From Salipaludibacillus aurantiacus (GTDB lineage Bacteria > Bacillota > Bacilli > Bacillales > Salisediminibacteriaceae), in NCBI RefSeq assembly GCF_900111295.1, contig NZ_FOGT01000001.1:248001-312000 (forward strand): 64,000 bases of DNA, written 5' to 3'. Shown here in pieces: positions 17,325 through 26,374 of this stretch. The first letter of the stretch is position 1; every line of letters begins with the position of its first letter. The position numbers and the translations under genes were made by a program. The notes below the pieces were generated by a model. It was not told the DNA's origin. It saw nothing but the letters and a program-made list of their open reading frames with translations, and did not search any database.

Positions 17325-18512
17325 CTACTTTATGATGTCATTTAAAAAACTCGTACCAAACTCAGGCAGCTTAACACCAAAATTATCAGCAATTGTGGCG
17401 CCTATATCAGCAAAGGTTTTCCTTGTCCCTAAAGACTTCCCTTCACTCATACGCTTTGAATACGCTAATAAGGGCACATATTCCCGTGTATGATCCGTCC
17501 CGTGATGGACCGGGTCGTTTCCATGATCAGCTGTAATGATCAGCAAATCATCTTCTTTTAATTCATTAAGCACTTCCGGTAAACGGGCATCATATTCTTC
17601 AAGAGCATTAGCATAACCGTGCGGGTCCCGGCGGTGGCCGAATTTAGCATCGAAGTCTACAAGATTAAGAAAACTCAACCCTGTAAAATCTTTAGTAAGA
17701 GTCTGATTCATTTTATCCATGCCATCCATATTGGAAGAAGTCCGTAAAGACTCTGTAATGCCTTCTCCGTCGTAAATATCAGATATTTTACCAATTGCAA
17801 TGGAATCAAATCCCTGGTCTTTGAGTTCATTCATAACCGTCCTGCCAAATGGCTTTAAGGCATAGTCGTGACGATTAGCCGTACGCTCCCACTTTCCAGG
17901 GGTACCTATAAATGGTCTGGCAATGACACGGCCTACCATATATTTTTCATCCAGAGTCAGTTCCCGGGCCATTTCACAAATTTCCCATAATTCTTCAGGC
18001 GGAATAATTTCTTCATGGGCAGCGATCTGAAGAACAGAATCAGCAGATGTGTAAATAATCAGGTCCCCTGTTTTCACATGCTCTTCACCAAGTTCCTCGA
18101 GAATTTCTGTGCCGGATGCCGGTTTGTTCCCCAGTACTTTACGTCCAGTCTTTTCTTCAATCGTATCTATCAGTTCAGGTGGAAACCCATCGGGGAAGGT
18201 TCTGAAAGGCTGATCAATATTCAGGCCCATAATCTCCCAGTGACCAGTCATCGTGTCCTTACCAACTGAAGCCTCCTCCATTTTTCCATAACAGGCTTTA
18301 GGAGAGGCCACCTCAGTTCCTCCTTTATACTGTTTAATTTTAGTCAGGCCGAGCTTGTCCATATTAGGCATAGCCAGTGCACCGTACGCCTCGGCTATAT
18401 GGCCCAGAGTGTCTGCACCTTCATCATTAAACTCTTTAGCATCCGGCGCTTCTCCAATCCCAACAGAATCCATTACAATTAAAAAAACACGTTTGTAATT
18501 CTCTTGTCTCAT
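17325..18512 (-). CDS. deoB: Phosphopentomutase
   Basis: Interconverts (deoxy)ribose 1-phosphate and 5-phosphate, linking the phosphorylases downstream to central metabolism. It is an alkaline-phosphatase fold enzyme; metal ligands are visible in [22 protein letters not shown] (phospho-Thr), the [10 protein letters not shown] loop and TADHGNDP, followed by DHTREYVP. It has 395 residues, the family length. GGAGGAAG precedes the ATG. It is the first gene of the salvage operon, known as drm in B. subtilis. Confidence 0.96.
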   Translation of the reverse strand: MRQENYKRVFLIVMDSVGIGEAPDAKEFNDEGADTLGHIAEAYGALAMPNMDKLGLTKIKQYKGGTEVASPKACYGKMEEASVGKDTMTGHWEIMGLNIDQPFRTFPDGFPPELIDTIEEKTGRKVLGNKPASGTEILEELGEEHVKTGDLIIYTSADSVLQIAAHEEIIPPEELWEICEMARELTLDEKYMVGRVIARPFIGTPGKWERTANRHDYALKPFGRTVMNELKDQGFDSIAIGKISDIYDGEGITESLRTSSNMDGMDKMNQTLTKDFTGLSFLNLVDFDAKFGHRRDPHGYANALEEYDARLPEVLNELKEDDLLIITADHGNDPVHHGTDHTREYVPLLAYSKRMSEGKSLGTRKTFADIGATIADNFGVKLPEFGTSFLNDIIK

Positions 18513-18623
18513 TGTCTTCCTCCTTCAAAAAATGAATATCCTTGTTTTACTATACCCGCACAGTGAAACAGCAATCATTATCGTTGTCTGAGGTCAGACA
18601 TCTAAAGTTAAAACAACTGCTTA

Positions 18624-19514
18624 TCACGCTCTTGGATGATATTTGGAATACACATCCTTCATTCTTACTTTAGTGACATGCGTATAGATTTGGGTAGTTG
18701 AAATATCCGCATGACCAAGCATCTCCTGGACAGCTCTCAAATCTGCCCCGTTTTCTAACAGATGAGTGGCGAAAGAATGTCTTAACGTATGCGGTGTCAG
18801 TTCTTTTTCTATTCTGGCAGCCCCGGAAAGCTGTTTTAAAACTTTCCAGAATCCTTGGCGGCTTAACGGCCTTCCATGATGATTAACAAAAAGTAAATCA
18901 TGGGACAGCTTTTTGGTCAGTACAGGCCTGCTGTCGTTCAAATATTTTTCAAGGGCTTCACTGGCCATCTGTCCTAAAGGAATAATTCGTTCTTTATTCC
19001 CTTTCCCCAGACAACGGATAAATCCCATGTGCAAATGAATATCCCCCAGTTTCAGGCTGCAAAGTTCAGTTACCCGTACACCGGTGGCATAGAGTATTTC
19101 CAGCATGGCCCTGTTTCTTATGCCTAGCGGGGTTGATGAGTCTGGCGCTTCCAGCAACGCTTCGACTTCAGCAGTAGATAGTATTTTGGGAAGTGTTTTA
19201 TCCGGTCTGGGCATTTCCACATGAACGGAAGGATCCTGGTCACTCAGCCGTTCTCTTATTAGAAACTGATGAAAGGACCGTATTGACGACAAAGCCCGGG
19301 AGATTGTCGTCCCTGCCCTGCCTAAATCATTTAAATGATATAAAAAATGAAGAATATTTGACTTTTTCACATCATTTAAAGCCTTGATTCCTTCTACTTT
19401 CTCCAAGTATAGAAGATAAGACTGCAAATCCCTCTCATAAGCAGCTGTCGAATTCCCGGCAAGCCCCTTTTCCACAGTGAGGTAATGAATAAACGCTTTC
19501 AAATCACTAGTCAT
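18624..19514 (-). CDS. xerD: Tyrosine recombinase XerD
   Basis: Chromosome-dimer resolvase acting at dif together with a XerC/CodV partner. The N-terminal SAM-like domain covers about residues 1-85. The catalytic domain shows Arg in TGVRVTEL, Lys in GKGNKER, HTLRHSFATH, LGHADISTT and the nucleophile Tyr in TQIYTHV. It has 296 residues. The gene lies between yqzK/fur and deoB exactly as ripX in B. subtilis, which supports the core recombinase rather than an integron or phage integrase. Confidence 0.94.
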   Translation of the reverse strand: MTSDLKAFIHYLTVEKGLAGNSTAAYERDLQSYLLYLEKVEGIKALNDVKKSNILHFLYHLNDLGRAGTTISRALSSIRSFHQFLIRERLSDQDPSVHVEMPRPDKTLPKILSTAEVEALLEAPDSSTPLGIRNRAMLEILYATGVRVTELCSLKLGDIHLHMGFIRCLGKGNKERIIPLGQMASEALEKYLNDSRPVLTKKLSHDLLFVNHHGRPLSRQGFWKVLKQLSGAARIEKELTPHTLRHSFATHLLENGADLRAVQEMLGHADISTTQIYTHVTKVRMKDVYSKYHPRA

Positions 19515-19538
19515 TAAGCATGTCCACCTTTCTCTCAG

Positions 19539-19775
19539 CTACTCTCCCTCCGATAAAAAAAGAAGAAAACGGTCAAAAAGGTCAACATTCTCTCCTGGAT
19601 TTTCTCTTAAAGAGGGCTGAAAGACTTTCACCGCTTTACCTTGTGGCTCATCATAGCGATGGTACTCTTTATATTCGTCACTCACCCATAGAATACCATA
19701 ATAAAATAATAGCGTGCACCCCATGAATAAGAAAAATATCCAGATTGTTTGAACAAAACGGCTTAGATTGTACAT
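19539..19775 (-). CDS. yqzK: DUF4227 family protein YqzK
   Basis: A 78-residue protein with one N-terminal membrane segment (residues about 9-31, IWIFFLFMGCTLLFYYGIL) and a charged cytoplasmic or extracellular tail ending LLFLSEGE. It matches YqzK/DUF4227 by length, topology and its location between fur and xerD. The role is unknown. An AGGAGAGG site precedes the ATG; 24 bases separate it from xerD. Confidence 0.8.
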   Translation of the reverse strand: MYNLSRFVQTIWIFFLFMGCTLLFYYGILWVSDEYKEYHRYDEPQGKAVKVFQPSLRENPGENVDLFDRFLLFLSEGE

Positions 19776-19936
19776 AGTTTACCTCTCCTGATTACCAGTG
19801 TTAATAAAGGATATGACAACCAGGACAGAAAGTATACTCACTAATTACTATTAAATACTTATTAAATGGCTTTATAACTGCTCTCCAAAGCGGCCAGCAC
19901 ATTCAATAGCCCCGGGTTAATTCACGGCTCGCAGCA

Positions 19937-19973
19937 ACAAAAAAACCCGGCCATACACTATGCGCCAGGTTTC
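19937..19973 (-). terminator. Terminator after fur
   Basis: On the minus strand AAACCTGGC pairs with GCCGGGTTT (one U-G pair) and is followed by seven Ts, about 45 bases after the fur stop codon. The rest of 19776-20018 shows nothing else I can identify. Confidence 0.8.
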
Positions 19974-20018
19974 ATGATGTCATTTTTTGAGGTAAAGACG
20001 TGTTTAACAAGCTTATTA

Positions 20019-20453
20019 CTATTTGCAGCGGTGGCAAATGCCATGAAAAGTAAGCCTGTGATCTTTAATGGCAAAATTCCAGCGGTCTTCCACTACTCTT
20101 TCAACATCTTCCAGTAAATCTTCCTGTATTTCGTCTACAGACCCGCATTCAATACATACAAGATGATGATGAAAGTGGGCTGCTCCTTCCTGCCGGAGAT
20201 CGTATCTGGAGACACCATCCCCAAAATTGATTTTATCAACGACTTTCAGTTCAGTTAAAAGTTCCAATGTCCGGTAAACAGTAGCAAGCCCGATTTCCGG
20301 GTATTTTTCTTTTACAAGCATATAGACATCTTCTGCACTTAAGTGATCATCTTCATGTTCAAGAAGGACCCGAACCGTTGCTTCTCGCTGCGGTGTTAAT
20401 TTATAACTTTGAGAATGAAGTTGTTTTTTTATTCGTTCGATTCGCTGCTCCAT
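20019..20453 (-). CDS. fur: Ferric uptake regulator Fur
   Basis: Iron-dependent repressor with an N-terminal winged helix (LTPQREATVRVLLE, GLATVYRTLELL recognition helix, residues about 17-75) and a C-terminal dimerisation/metal domain. The metal residues HFHHHLVC, the CIECG Zn pair and the terminal CHRC pair are present. It has 144 residues. The CxxC pairs plus its place beside spoIIM and yqzK support Fur over PerR or Zur. A consensus sigma-A promoter and a Fur-box-like site lie upstream. Confidence 0.92.
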   Translation of the reverse strand: MEQRIERIKKQLHSQSYKLTPQREATVRVLLEHEDDHLSAEDVYMLVKEKYPEIGLATVYRTLELLTELKVVDKINFGDGVSRYDLRQEGAAHFHHHLVCIECGSVDEIQEDLLEDVERVVEDRWNFAIKDHRLTFHGICHRCK

Positions 20454-20554
20454 TTTCTTCCCCCTAACTTCCTTTTCCTTAATTTAACTCCCGCTGTAAA
20501 AGGAAAAGTGAACATGATATCCATGTTCAAAATTAAGTTATTTATTCTCAGTCT

Positions 20555-20584
20555 ATTATACTCCTTGAGAAAAAAGGGTGTCAA
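20555..20584 (-). promoter_or_regulatory. Consensus sigma-A promoter of fur
   Basis: On the minus strand TTGACA (20579-20584) and TATAAT (20555-20560) are both perfect consensus hexamers with an 18-base spacer, about 100 bases before the fur start. Confidence 0.8.
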
Positions 20585-20625
20585 ATGAGAATTAATATTA
20601 AATATACATCAGAATAATTGTTATT

Positions 20626-20640
20626 TAATAATAATTATCA
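20626..20640. promoter_or_regulatory. Fur/PerR-box-like 7-1-7 operator
   Basis: TGATAATTATTATTA on the minus strand matches the 7-1-7 Fur consensus TGATAATnATTATCA at all but one position and also resembles a PerR box. It overlaps the spoIIM stop codon and lies about 40 bases upstream of the fur -35, suggesting autoregulation or PerR control. Confidence 0.5.
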
Positions 20641-21282
20641 GAAAATGAAATTTCTAATAACAAATTGCATTACTGAAGGGGAAATAAATGCCTCAAAAGC
20701 GGAAATAAGCACTAAAACAGCCCCAATTATAAAAATAAAGAATGTGTAAGACACAAAGTGCTGAAAGATCGGTTCATGGCCCCTTCTAATAATTTGTCTC
20801 CAGATACGGATGGAAAAAGCTGTAGCTGTGGATGCCACCAGAATAAATACCGGGATTAGGAATATATTTTGCGGAAATACCGATGTAAAAGCAAATAAAA
20901 ACCCTTCAAAACCCATCTGGTCTACAAGGAATCCTACCGTAAAACCTACCATTAACCCCTTTATAAACAGAAGTATAAATACGATAGGGAGCCCTATCAC
21001 CGAAAGCCCTAACACCCATATAAACCCCAGCATTTTACTGTAATAAGCAAAACTCTGAGTGAAAATAGCCGCCGGGTTGGCAAACTCCCCCTTTTCTACT
21101 TCATTAAAAAAAAGAGTTAAGTAAGCATATAAATCATTTTTCTGGGAAAAGTTCATACTGTTTACAATGATTGCACCGAAAATAACTCCCATAAGAAGCA
21201 AGACGGTAGTAAAGATATATGCAGCTCTGTTATTGTCCAGATATTCTGTCAGCTTATTTCTCCTTACATAGAGCTTCCCCAT
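20638..21282 (-). CDS. spoIIM: Stage II sporulation protein M
   Basis: Membrane component of the SpoIIDMP complex that drives engulfment of the forespore. It has 214 residues with five membrane segments (about 20-40, 78-100, 106-127, 138-160, 176-205) and the family signature FLWVLGLS-like turn, seen here as FIWVLGLSVIGLPIVFI. MGKLYVRRNK is a short cytoplasmic start. It is adjacent to fur as in B. subtilis. The stop codon TGA lies inside the Fur-like box. Confidence 0.9.
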   Translation of the reverse strand: MGKLYVRRNKLTEYLDNNRAAYIFTTVLLLMGVIFGAIIVNSMNFSQKNDLYAYLTLFFNEVEKGEFANPAAIFTQSFAYYSKMLGFIWVLGLSVIGLPIVFILLFIKGLMVGFTVGFLVDQMGFEGFLFAFTSVFPQNIFLIPVFILVASTATAFSIRIWRQIIRRGHEPIFQHFVSYTFFIFIIGAVLVLISAFEAFISPSVMQFVIRNFIF

Positions 21283-21367
21283 CTATATACCCTCATTTCT
21301 ATTATCTGATTATGTGTCTATCAGAGTCTATGAAATGAGGAATCAAACTATGATAAAGAAAATAGAT

Positions 21368-22549
21368 TTAAATTTTTACTTTGCCGTATTTTCCGCCTCC
21401 GCCAGGCTGTATTTGTAAACTCCCCTCACGCATGCGTTTCATAAAATCAGCTTGGTTTTCAGTCAATGTTTTAAAAAGGTCTACAAACGGTACTTCATGA
21501 AGCACAGCCATTTCAGAACCAAATAAGCTGATTAGATGATCCACTGCTTTCGGGCCGATACCCGGGATAAATTCAAGCGGAATATGGTGCAGATAAGATG
21601 CCCGTTCCAACGCTTTCATATTCCCTCTTTTCCCCTGTTCCTGCTGCATGGCCAGTTCCCTTGTCCGCTCCTTTACCCCTTTAATGACAGGAGCTGAAGG
21701 ATGCTTTGGGCAGACGTTTTTATCTGCCGGCAGCAAGCATTGCCCGCATACCGTTTGATAGTACTTGCCAAGCTCCGGATGAAGGCCTGTATTTCTTACT
21801 ACCTTTCTGCCTGCCTTTTGTTTTATGGCCTTCTCTACTTCTGCAAAAGTCGGGGAAGACACATAAATGACCTGATGTTCCCTCGCTATTTTTTTAACCG
21901 AATGAGCATCTGAGTTTGTCAGAAACGGCATAGCATCCAATTCAGGCAGAGTTTCAGCCATAGACCGGTCAGCGCTTAATCCAAGCTCAACAGCGTCTAC
22001 CCAGTCGAGATTAAATAGTTCGGCCATATATACATCAGCGCCCTTACCATACACACTTTTAAAAGGAGTGAACACGTGCGCGGGGATAAACCATCCCTCT
22101 CCTTCTTTAACTCTGTTCTGTAAATCACTGGTGTTTGCGTAGATCCGCTGAGTACTTAAATGGATATTTTTGATATAAGGTCGGCACCAGGCCGAAAAAT
22201 TCTGTATTTGTTTAAAATCAGGAAAATAACATAATACATGGACTGGTCCACGGCACCTCTCATCATAAATCTCTAACTCTGCACCCGGCAGAATCGTCAG
22301 TATTCCTTTATAACGGAATCCCCCTTCGGTTAATTCCGTTAGGATCCCTTCTTTTAATAAATCTTCAATTTCTTTAAGGACAGCAGGAGAAAGACAGTCC
22401 ACAAGCCCTATGATGTCCATCCCTTTGCGGCTCACCGCTTCGTCGATCACCGCCTGGAGAGTCATCTTATTTGAAGCAGTAATTTTTACCGGATTGCCGT
22501 AAATGTCCCGTCCCAGATGAATATGCAAATCCATGTATTGTTTTTGCAT
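21368..22549 (-). CDS. Endonuclease Q (YqxK-like PHP-domain DNA repair nuclease)
   Basis: EndoQ nicks DNA 5' of deaminated bases (uracil, hypoxanthine, xanthine). The N-terminal PHP-like metal site starts DLHIHLGRDIYG; further ligands are in GAELEIYDE, PAHVFTPF, and FLTNSDAHS. A Cys4-type zinc segment follows (VCGQCLLPADKNVCPKH, about residues 267-283), then a helix-hairpin-helix IPGIGPKAVDHL (about 328-339). It has 393 residues, the length of the Bacillus enzyme. It may be co-transcribed with nudF, four bases upstream. The ribosome site is GAGGAG at 13 bases, so the ATG of MDLHIH (22534) is an alternative. Confidence 0.88.
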   Translation of the reverse strand: MQKQYMDLHIHLGRDIYGNPVKITASNKMTLQAVIDEAVSRKGMDIIGLVDCLSPAVLKEIEDLLKEGILTELTEGGFRYKGILTILPGAELEIYDERCRGPVHVLCYFPDFKQIQNFSAWCRPYIKNIHLSTQRIYANTSDLQNRVKEGEGWFIPAHVFTPFKSVYGKGADVYMAELFNLDWVDAVELGLSADRSMAETLPELDAMPFLTNSDAHSVKKIAREHQVIYVSSPTFAEVEKAIKQKAGRKVVRNTGLHPELGKYYQTVCGQCLLPADKNVCPKHPSAPVIKGVKERTRELAMQQEQGKRGNMKALERASYLHHIPLEFIPGIGPKAVDHLISLFGSEMAVLHEVPFVDLFKTLTENQADFMKRMREGSLQIQPGGGGKYGKVKI

Positions 22550-22553
22550 GCTT

Positions 22554-23114
22554 TTATTTTTGCTCCTCAGAGGCTTTCAAATTTTCCAGCTTCCAATACT
22601 GAATGGCATATATTGTTTTTGCATCATGAATCTCTCCTGAAGCGATCATTTCTTCTGCTTCCTCCATTGTCACATCTATTCTTTCAACAAATTCATCCTC
22701 ATCGGTGCTTTCTATTCCATGAGACAATCCTTCCGCTAAATAAATATATACAATTTCATTAGCAAAGCCCGGACTTGTATAAAAAGAATGAAGTTTTGAC
22801 CAGCTGCCGGCTACCACACCTGTCTCTTCTTCAAGTTCTCTTTTCGCACATTCCAGTGGATCTTCGCCTTTTTCAAGTTTCCCGGCAGGTATTTCTGCAA
22901 TAGCCTTCTCAAGCGCTTTACGATATTGCTTAACCAGTATCAGTTTTCCATCCGAAGTAAAGGCAATGACGGCTACAGCCCCGGGATGGTGTACAATTTC
23001 CCTTTTGCTTTCCTTGCCATCCGGTAATCTGACATCCTGAATTTCCACATCTATTATTCTTCCTTTGAAAATGGATTTAGTTCCTAAAGTTGTTTCTTTT
23101 AAATAGTCAGACAC
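22554..23114 (-). CDS. nudF: ADP-ribose pyrophosphatase (Nudix)
   Basis: Hydrolyses ADP-ribose to AMP and ribose 5-phosphate, removing a reactive metabolite. The Nudix box GKLEKGEDPLECAKRELEEETGV (residues about 73-95, split as G-x5-E-x7-REL-x-EE-x-G) is complete. An N-terminal KSIFKGRIIDVEIQ strand and KQYRKALEKAIAEIPAG are typical of the ADPR subfamily. It has 186 residues. The start is a GTG after AGGAGGAG. It is divergent from the aldo/keto reductase, as nudF (yqkG) and yqkF neighbour each other in B. subtilis. Confidence 0.93.
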   Translation of the reverse strand: MSDYLKETTLGTKSIFKGRIIDVEIQDVRLPDGKESKREIVHHPGAVAVIAFTSDGKLILVKQYRKALEKAIAEIPAGKLEKGEDPLECAKRELEEETGVVAGSWSKLHSFYTSPGFANEIVYIYLAEGLSHGIESTDEDEFVERIDVTMEEAEEMIASGEIHDAKTIYAIQYWKLENLKASEEQK

Positions 23115-23316
23115 AGTGTACTCCTCCTGTTTATTTATTCTTGTACGTTTTCAGCATATCAAAAACACTCCCGTTTTTCATTAGCGGTTTCCCAGCGGGG
23201 GACCTTACACTGATAGACTGTTTGATATCCTGATTTTTTTATGTTGAAATATTTACGAAAGAAAAAGGGGATATATTTAAAGCGAGAACGGGTAGGAGAT
23301 TAACGGAGGTGTTAAA

Positions 23317-24228
23317 ATGAAGAAAAATCAATTAGGAACGTCGGATTTATATGTGTCTGAATTAGGATTCGGGTGCATGTCGCTATCAGACGACCATCTT
23401 TCAAACAGCGAACTTATTGATGAAGCCGTCGCCCATGGGATTAATTTCTTTGATACTGCGGATTTATATCAATTTGGATTTAATGAAGAAAGTGTAGGAA
23501 AAGCGGTTAAAGGACACCGGGATAAAATCATTCTTGCTTCCAAAGGGGGAAATGAATGGGGCGAAGGAATAGACGGCTGGCGCTGGAATCCGGATAAAAA
23601 CTACATAAAGCATGCTCTAAAACAATCTTTACAAAGGTTGAATGTGGACTATTTGGACCTTTATCAATTACACGGAGGAACAATTGATGACCCGATTGAT
23701 GAAGTGATAGAAGCATTCGAAGATTTATCACAAGAAGGAACGATCCGTTATTATGGCATCTCCTCTATAAGACCGAACGTTATAAAACAATTTGCTGAGA
23801 AATCAAATATTGTAAGTGTGATGATGCAGTACAGCCTTCTCGATCGAAGACCGGAAGAATGGTTTCCTTTATTTGATAAACACGGAATTTCAATTATAGC
23901 CCGCGGTCCTGTAGCTAAAGGCTTACTTACTGATAACTTTGAAAGGAAGCTTACGGATGATGGGTATTTAACCTATTTTGAAAACGAGCTAAAGGAGTTG
24001 TTGCCGGAGTTGAGAAATTTAGCAGCACATGAAAGAATGTCCTTGCAGCAGACGGCTCTCAGGTATATTATGGATCAGCCTGCTGTGGGCACTGCACTCA
24101 CAGGTGCAAGCCAGGTTTCCCAATTAAAAGAAAATATTAAAAGCACAAATACACCGGCCTTATCTGAAGAATTAACCAGCAAGCTCAAGAAGATGACTAA
24201 ATTAGCACAATATGATAAACACCGTTAA
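23317..24228 (+). CDS. yqkF: Aldo/keto reductase (YqkF-like)
   Basis: NADPH-dependent reductase with the (beta/alpha)8 fold. The catalytic tetrad residues are visible: Asp and Tyr in FDTADLYQFG, Lys in ILASKGG and His in YQLHGG. The NADP site is ITGASQVSQLKENI-like near the C-terminus (TALTGASQVSQL). It has 303 residues. Long identical stretches with my recollection of B. subtilis YqkF (RYYGISSIRPNVIK, RRPEEWFPL, ARGPVAKGLLT) and the neighbouring nudF support orthology. The physiological substrate is not known. GGAGGTG precedes the ATG. Confidence 0.9.
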   Translation: MKKNQLGTSDLYVSELGFGCMSLSDDHLSNSELIDEAVAHGINFFDTADLYQFGFNEESVGKAVKGHRDKIILASKGGNEWGEGIDGWRWNPDKNYIKHALKQSLQRLNVDYLDLYQLHGGTIDDPIDEVIEAFEDLSQEGTIRYYGISSIRPNVIKQFAEKSNIVSVMMQYSLLDRRPEEWFPLFDKHGISIIARGPVAKGLLTDNFERKLTDDGYLTYFENELKELLPELRNLAAHERMSLQQTALRYIMDQPAVGTALTGASQVSQLKENIKSTNTPALSEELTSKLKKMTKLAQYDKHR

Positions 24229-24306
24229 AAAAAGAGGCGTCTTCCCGTTACTAACCCCCAGTGACTGTCTTACTGGGGGCTGTAAAACGGTAAGTACGTC
24301 TCTTTA
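24226..24306. terminator. Large bidirectional terminator between yqkF and the thioredoxin-like gene
   Basis: An inner stem CCCCCAGT / ACTGGGGG is extended by outer arms (AAAGAGGCGT ... CCGTTAC paired with GTAAnACGG ... ACGTCTCTTT), so the whole space between the two convergent genes folds on itself. T- and A-runs flank it. Confidence 0.75.
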
Positions 24307-24307
24307 T

Positions 24308-24943
24308 TTATGCTTCTTTCTCATAACTCTGCCTGATATCCATATAATAATCTTCAAGCATTTCGTAGTTTATAAATCCAGGCCGTCTCATGGCCACCTT
24401 GCCATCCGGGTCAATAATAAGAGTGGTTGGCATGTGTCTCACTTCATAACCATCCAGAATTTCACCATCTTCATCAAGGACTGTGTAAAACGGAATATTA
24501 AAATCTTCGACAAACTGTTCAACTGCTTCGTTATTCCTCTCCTGGGTCGTCATATTAATTCCCACCACTTCTACTCCGTCATCCTTGTACTTTTCGTAGA
24601 AATTAATAAAATCCGGCATTTCATCCCGGCAAGGAGGACACCAGGACGCCCACATGTTTAAAACGACATAGTTCCCTTCCAGTTCTGATAACGTTAACTG
24701 TTCATCACCATAAACTTGCGGGAGCTCAAAATCGAGAGCCTTATCACCCACTTGCAGCCCAGAAGAAGGGCCGGACTCTTCTCCCCGGTCGTTCCTTTCA
24801 ATCCCTTCATTTGCAAGATACTCATCTAACAAACGCTGGTTTTCATCATCATTCTGTTCAGCCTGATTGTCGTATATTACATAACTCCCCAGCCCCACAG
24901 CAGTTAAAAATATAATTAAAGTTACCAATCTTCTTATTTTCAT
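24308..24943 (-). CDS. Membrane-anchored thiol-disulfide oxidoreductase (ResA/TlpA-like)
   Basis: Extracytoplasmic thioredoxin-fold protein. Residues 7-24 (VTLIIFLTAVGLGSYVIY) form an N-terminal anchor, followed by an acidic linker (about 28-55). The redox motif is ASWCPPCRDEMP, and the cis-Pro segment is HMPTTLIID. It has 211 residues. Such proteins reduce cytochrome c apoproteins or other periplasm-side disulfides; without a ccm operon nearby the partner is unknown. I place the start at 24943 because of a TGGAGG site; the upstream in-frame extension to 25063 has no ribosome site. Confidence 0.88.
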   Translation of the reverse strand: MKIRRLVTLIIFLTAVGLGSYVIYDNQAEQNDDENQRLLDEYLANEGIERNDRGEESGPSSGLQVGDKALDFELPQVYGDEQLTLSELEGNYVVLNMWASWCPPCRDEMPDFINFYEKYKDDGVEVVGINMTTQERNNEAVEQFVEDFNIPFYTVLDEDGEILDGYEVRHMPTTLIIDPDGKVAMRRPGFINYEMLEDYYMDIRQSYEKEA

Positions 24944-25354
24944 CAAAAACCTCCACTTTGAAAACATGTTCATAGAAGTAGCGCATATGTTTAAATATAT
25001 TTTAAAAAATAAAGCCGGAATAATTTTCGAAAAAGTTAGTTGAGGACACACCCATATAAACAAAATAAAAAAAGATTCCCGTTTCGATATTTTTATTATA
25101 TGATATTTCAGTAGTGCTTTTAAAGGAACCTGTATTCATAATCTTATTTTTAATTCATGAACTCCCCTTAACGGAGAATTTATTTAAAATCAATAATTCT
25201 GCCTGCGGACGAGCCGCAGGTCCGTGGTTGTCACCAGAGATTAACTAGAAGTCCGGCTGCACGGGAAAGAAAATTCGCTTTATTTAAATAAATTAAACAG
25301 GGCCTGATAAAAAGTCTGTTAACCTTTATATATTATATCCAAGCAGAAAGGAAG
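24944..25354. other. Gene-free stretch upstream of uppP with stable hairpins
   Basis: This 411-base gap has no credible ORF. Its left part is A/T-rich. At 25202-25220 CCTGCGG and CCGCAGG form a perfect 7-base-pair hairpin, followed at about 25222-25264 by CCGTG and CACGG arms around a 35-base interior. This could be a structured 5' leader or a small RNA. The uppP promoter is probably near 25320-25345 (TATATTATAT). Confidence 0.4.
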
Positions 25355-26191
25355 ATGAAAGTGACGTTATTTGAAGCGATTGTATTTGGAATTATTCAGG
25401 GAATCACTGAGTTTCTGCCGGTTTCAAGCACTGCTCATATAGTGATTACCCAATTAGTGTTCGGTTACACCTTCCCGGGCCTGGCATTTGAAATTTACTT
25501 ACATATGGCCTCCGTCCTTGCAGTAATTATGTATTTCTGGAAAGATCTTTGGAGCGTCATCCAGGGATTCTTTAAGTTTATTATTTACCGGTCCAAAGAG
25601 GACAAGGTACCGTTTTTTTTCGGAGTTTATATTTTAATAGCTACATTTATCACCGGTGTGTTAGGAATGCTCCTATCTGATTTTATTGCTGATGCGATGA
25701 AAACACCTGCTTTGATCGCCGCGTCGCTAACGGTTACTGGATTGGCTCTGATTTTTATAGAAAGGTTTCACCGGCTGGGACACAGAGATGAATCGTCAAT
25801 GAATGGGCTGGACGCCGTAATTGTCGGGTTAGGACAAACTATTGCAGTTATTCCGGGTATTTCCCGCTCTGGGGCCACTCTTGTTGCCTCCTTATTGATG
25901 GGATTAAACAGGGATACTGCAGTCCGCTATTCTTTTTTGCTGGCTATTCCGGTTATATTAGGCTCCAGTATCCTCGCTCTGGACGAATTTTCAGCAGGAA
26001 TGCTAAATTATATCGGTCCGTTTAATCTTTTCATATCATTTATCGTATGTTTCTTTTTTTCACTTTTAGGGATTATCTGGCTGATAAATTTCCTGAAGAA
26101 AAGTAAATTAATATATTTTGCAATTTATTGTTTTATCGTCGCCATTCTCGTATACACCCTCATTGACCCATCAACGGTGATGGATGTTTAA
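25355..26191 (+). CDS. uppP: Undecaprenyl-diphosphatase
   Basis: Integral membrane phosphatase that recycles undecaprenyl pyrophosphate for cell-wall synthesis and gives bacitracin tolerance (BacA family). The two signature motifs are GITEFLPVSSTAH (residues about 15-27) and PGISRSGATL (about 167-176). It has 278 residues and about eight membrane segments. AGAAAGGAAG precedes the ATG. It stands alone between a structured leader region and a strong terminator. Confidence 0.95.
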   Translation: MKVTLFEAIVFGIIQGITEFLPVSSTAHIVITQLVFGYTFPGLAFEIYLHMASVLAVIMYFWKDLWSVIQGFFKFIIYRSKEDKVPFFFGVYILIATFITGVLGMLLSDFIADAMKTPALIAASLTVTGLALIFIERFHRLGHRDESSMNGLDAVIVGLGQTIAVIPGISRSGATLVASLLMGLNRDTAVRYSFLLAIPVILGSSILALDEFSAGMLNYIGPFNLFISFIVCFFFSLLGIIWLINFLKKSKLIYFAIYCFIVAILVYTLIDPSTVMDV

Positions 26192-26214
26192 CAGCTGATT
26201 GATTAACCTTAATT

Positions 26215-26264
26215 AAAAAAGATATCTCTTAATCTCAGATTCAGATAAGTGATATCTTTTTTTA
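26215..26264 (+). terminator. Terminator after uppP
   Basis: AAAAAAGATATC and GATATCTTTTTTT arms with a 24-base A/T-rich interior, 24 bases past the uppP stop codon; symmetrical runs make it potentially bidirectional. Confidence 0.75.
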
Positions 26265-26374
26265 TTGCATTCCTATTACAAATTCTTATTTAAATTTACT
26301 GTCCCAGAGTCCTTTGCTAAACTATTGAAGGAATCAACATAGAAGCAGTCACTTTTTTAAGACAGGAGTAGCTT

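Noticed and set aside
24212-24661. A 149-codon plus-strand ORF at the end of yqkF
   Set aside because: It runs through the large terminator and then antisense to the thioredoxin-like gene; no ribosome site.
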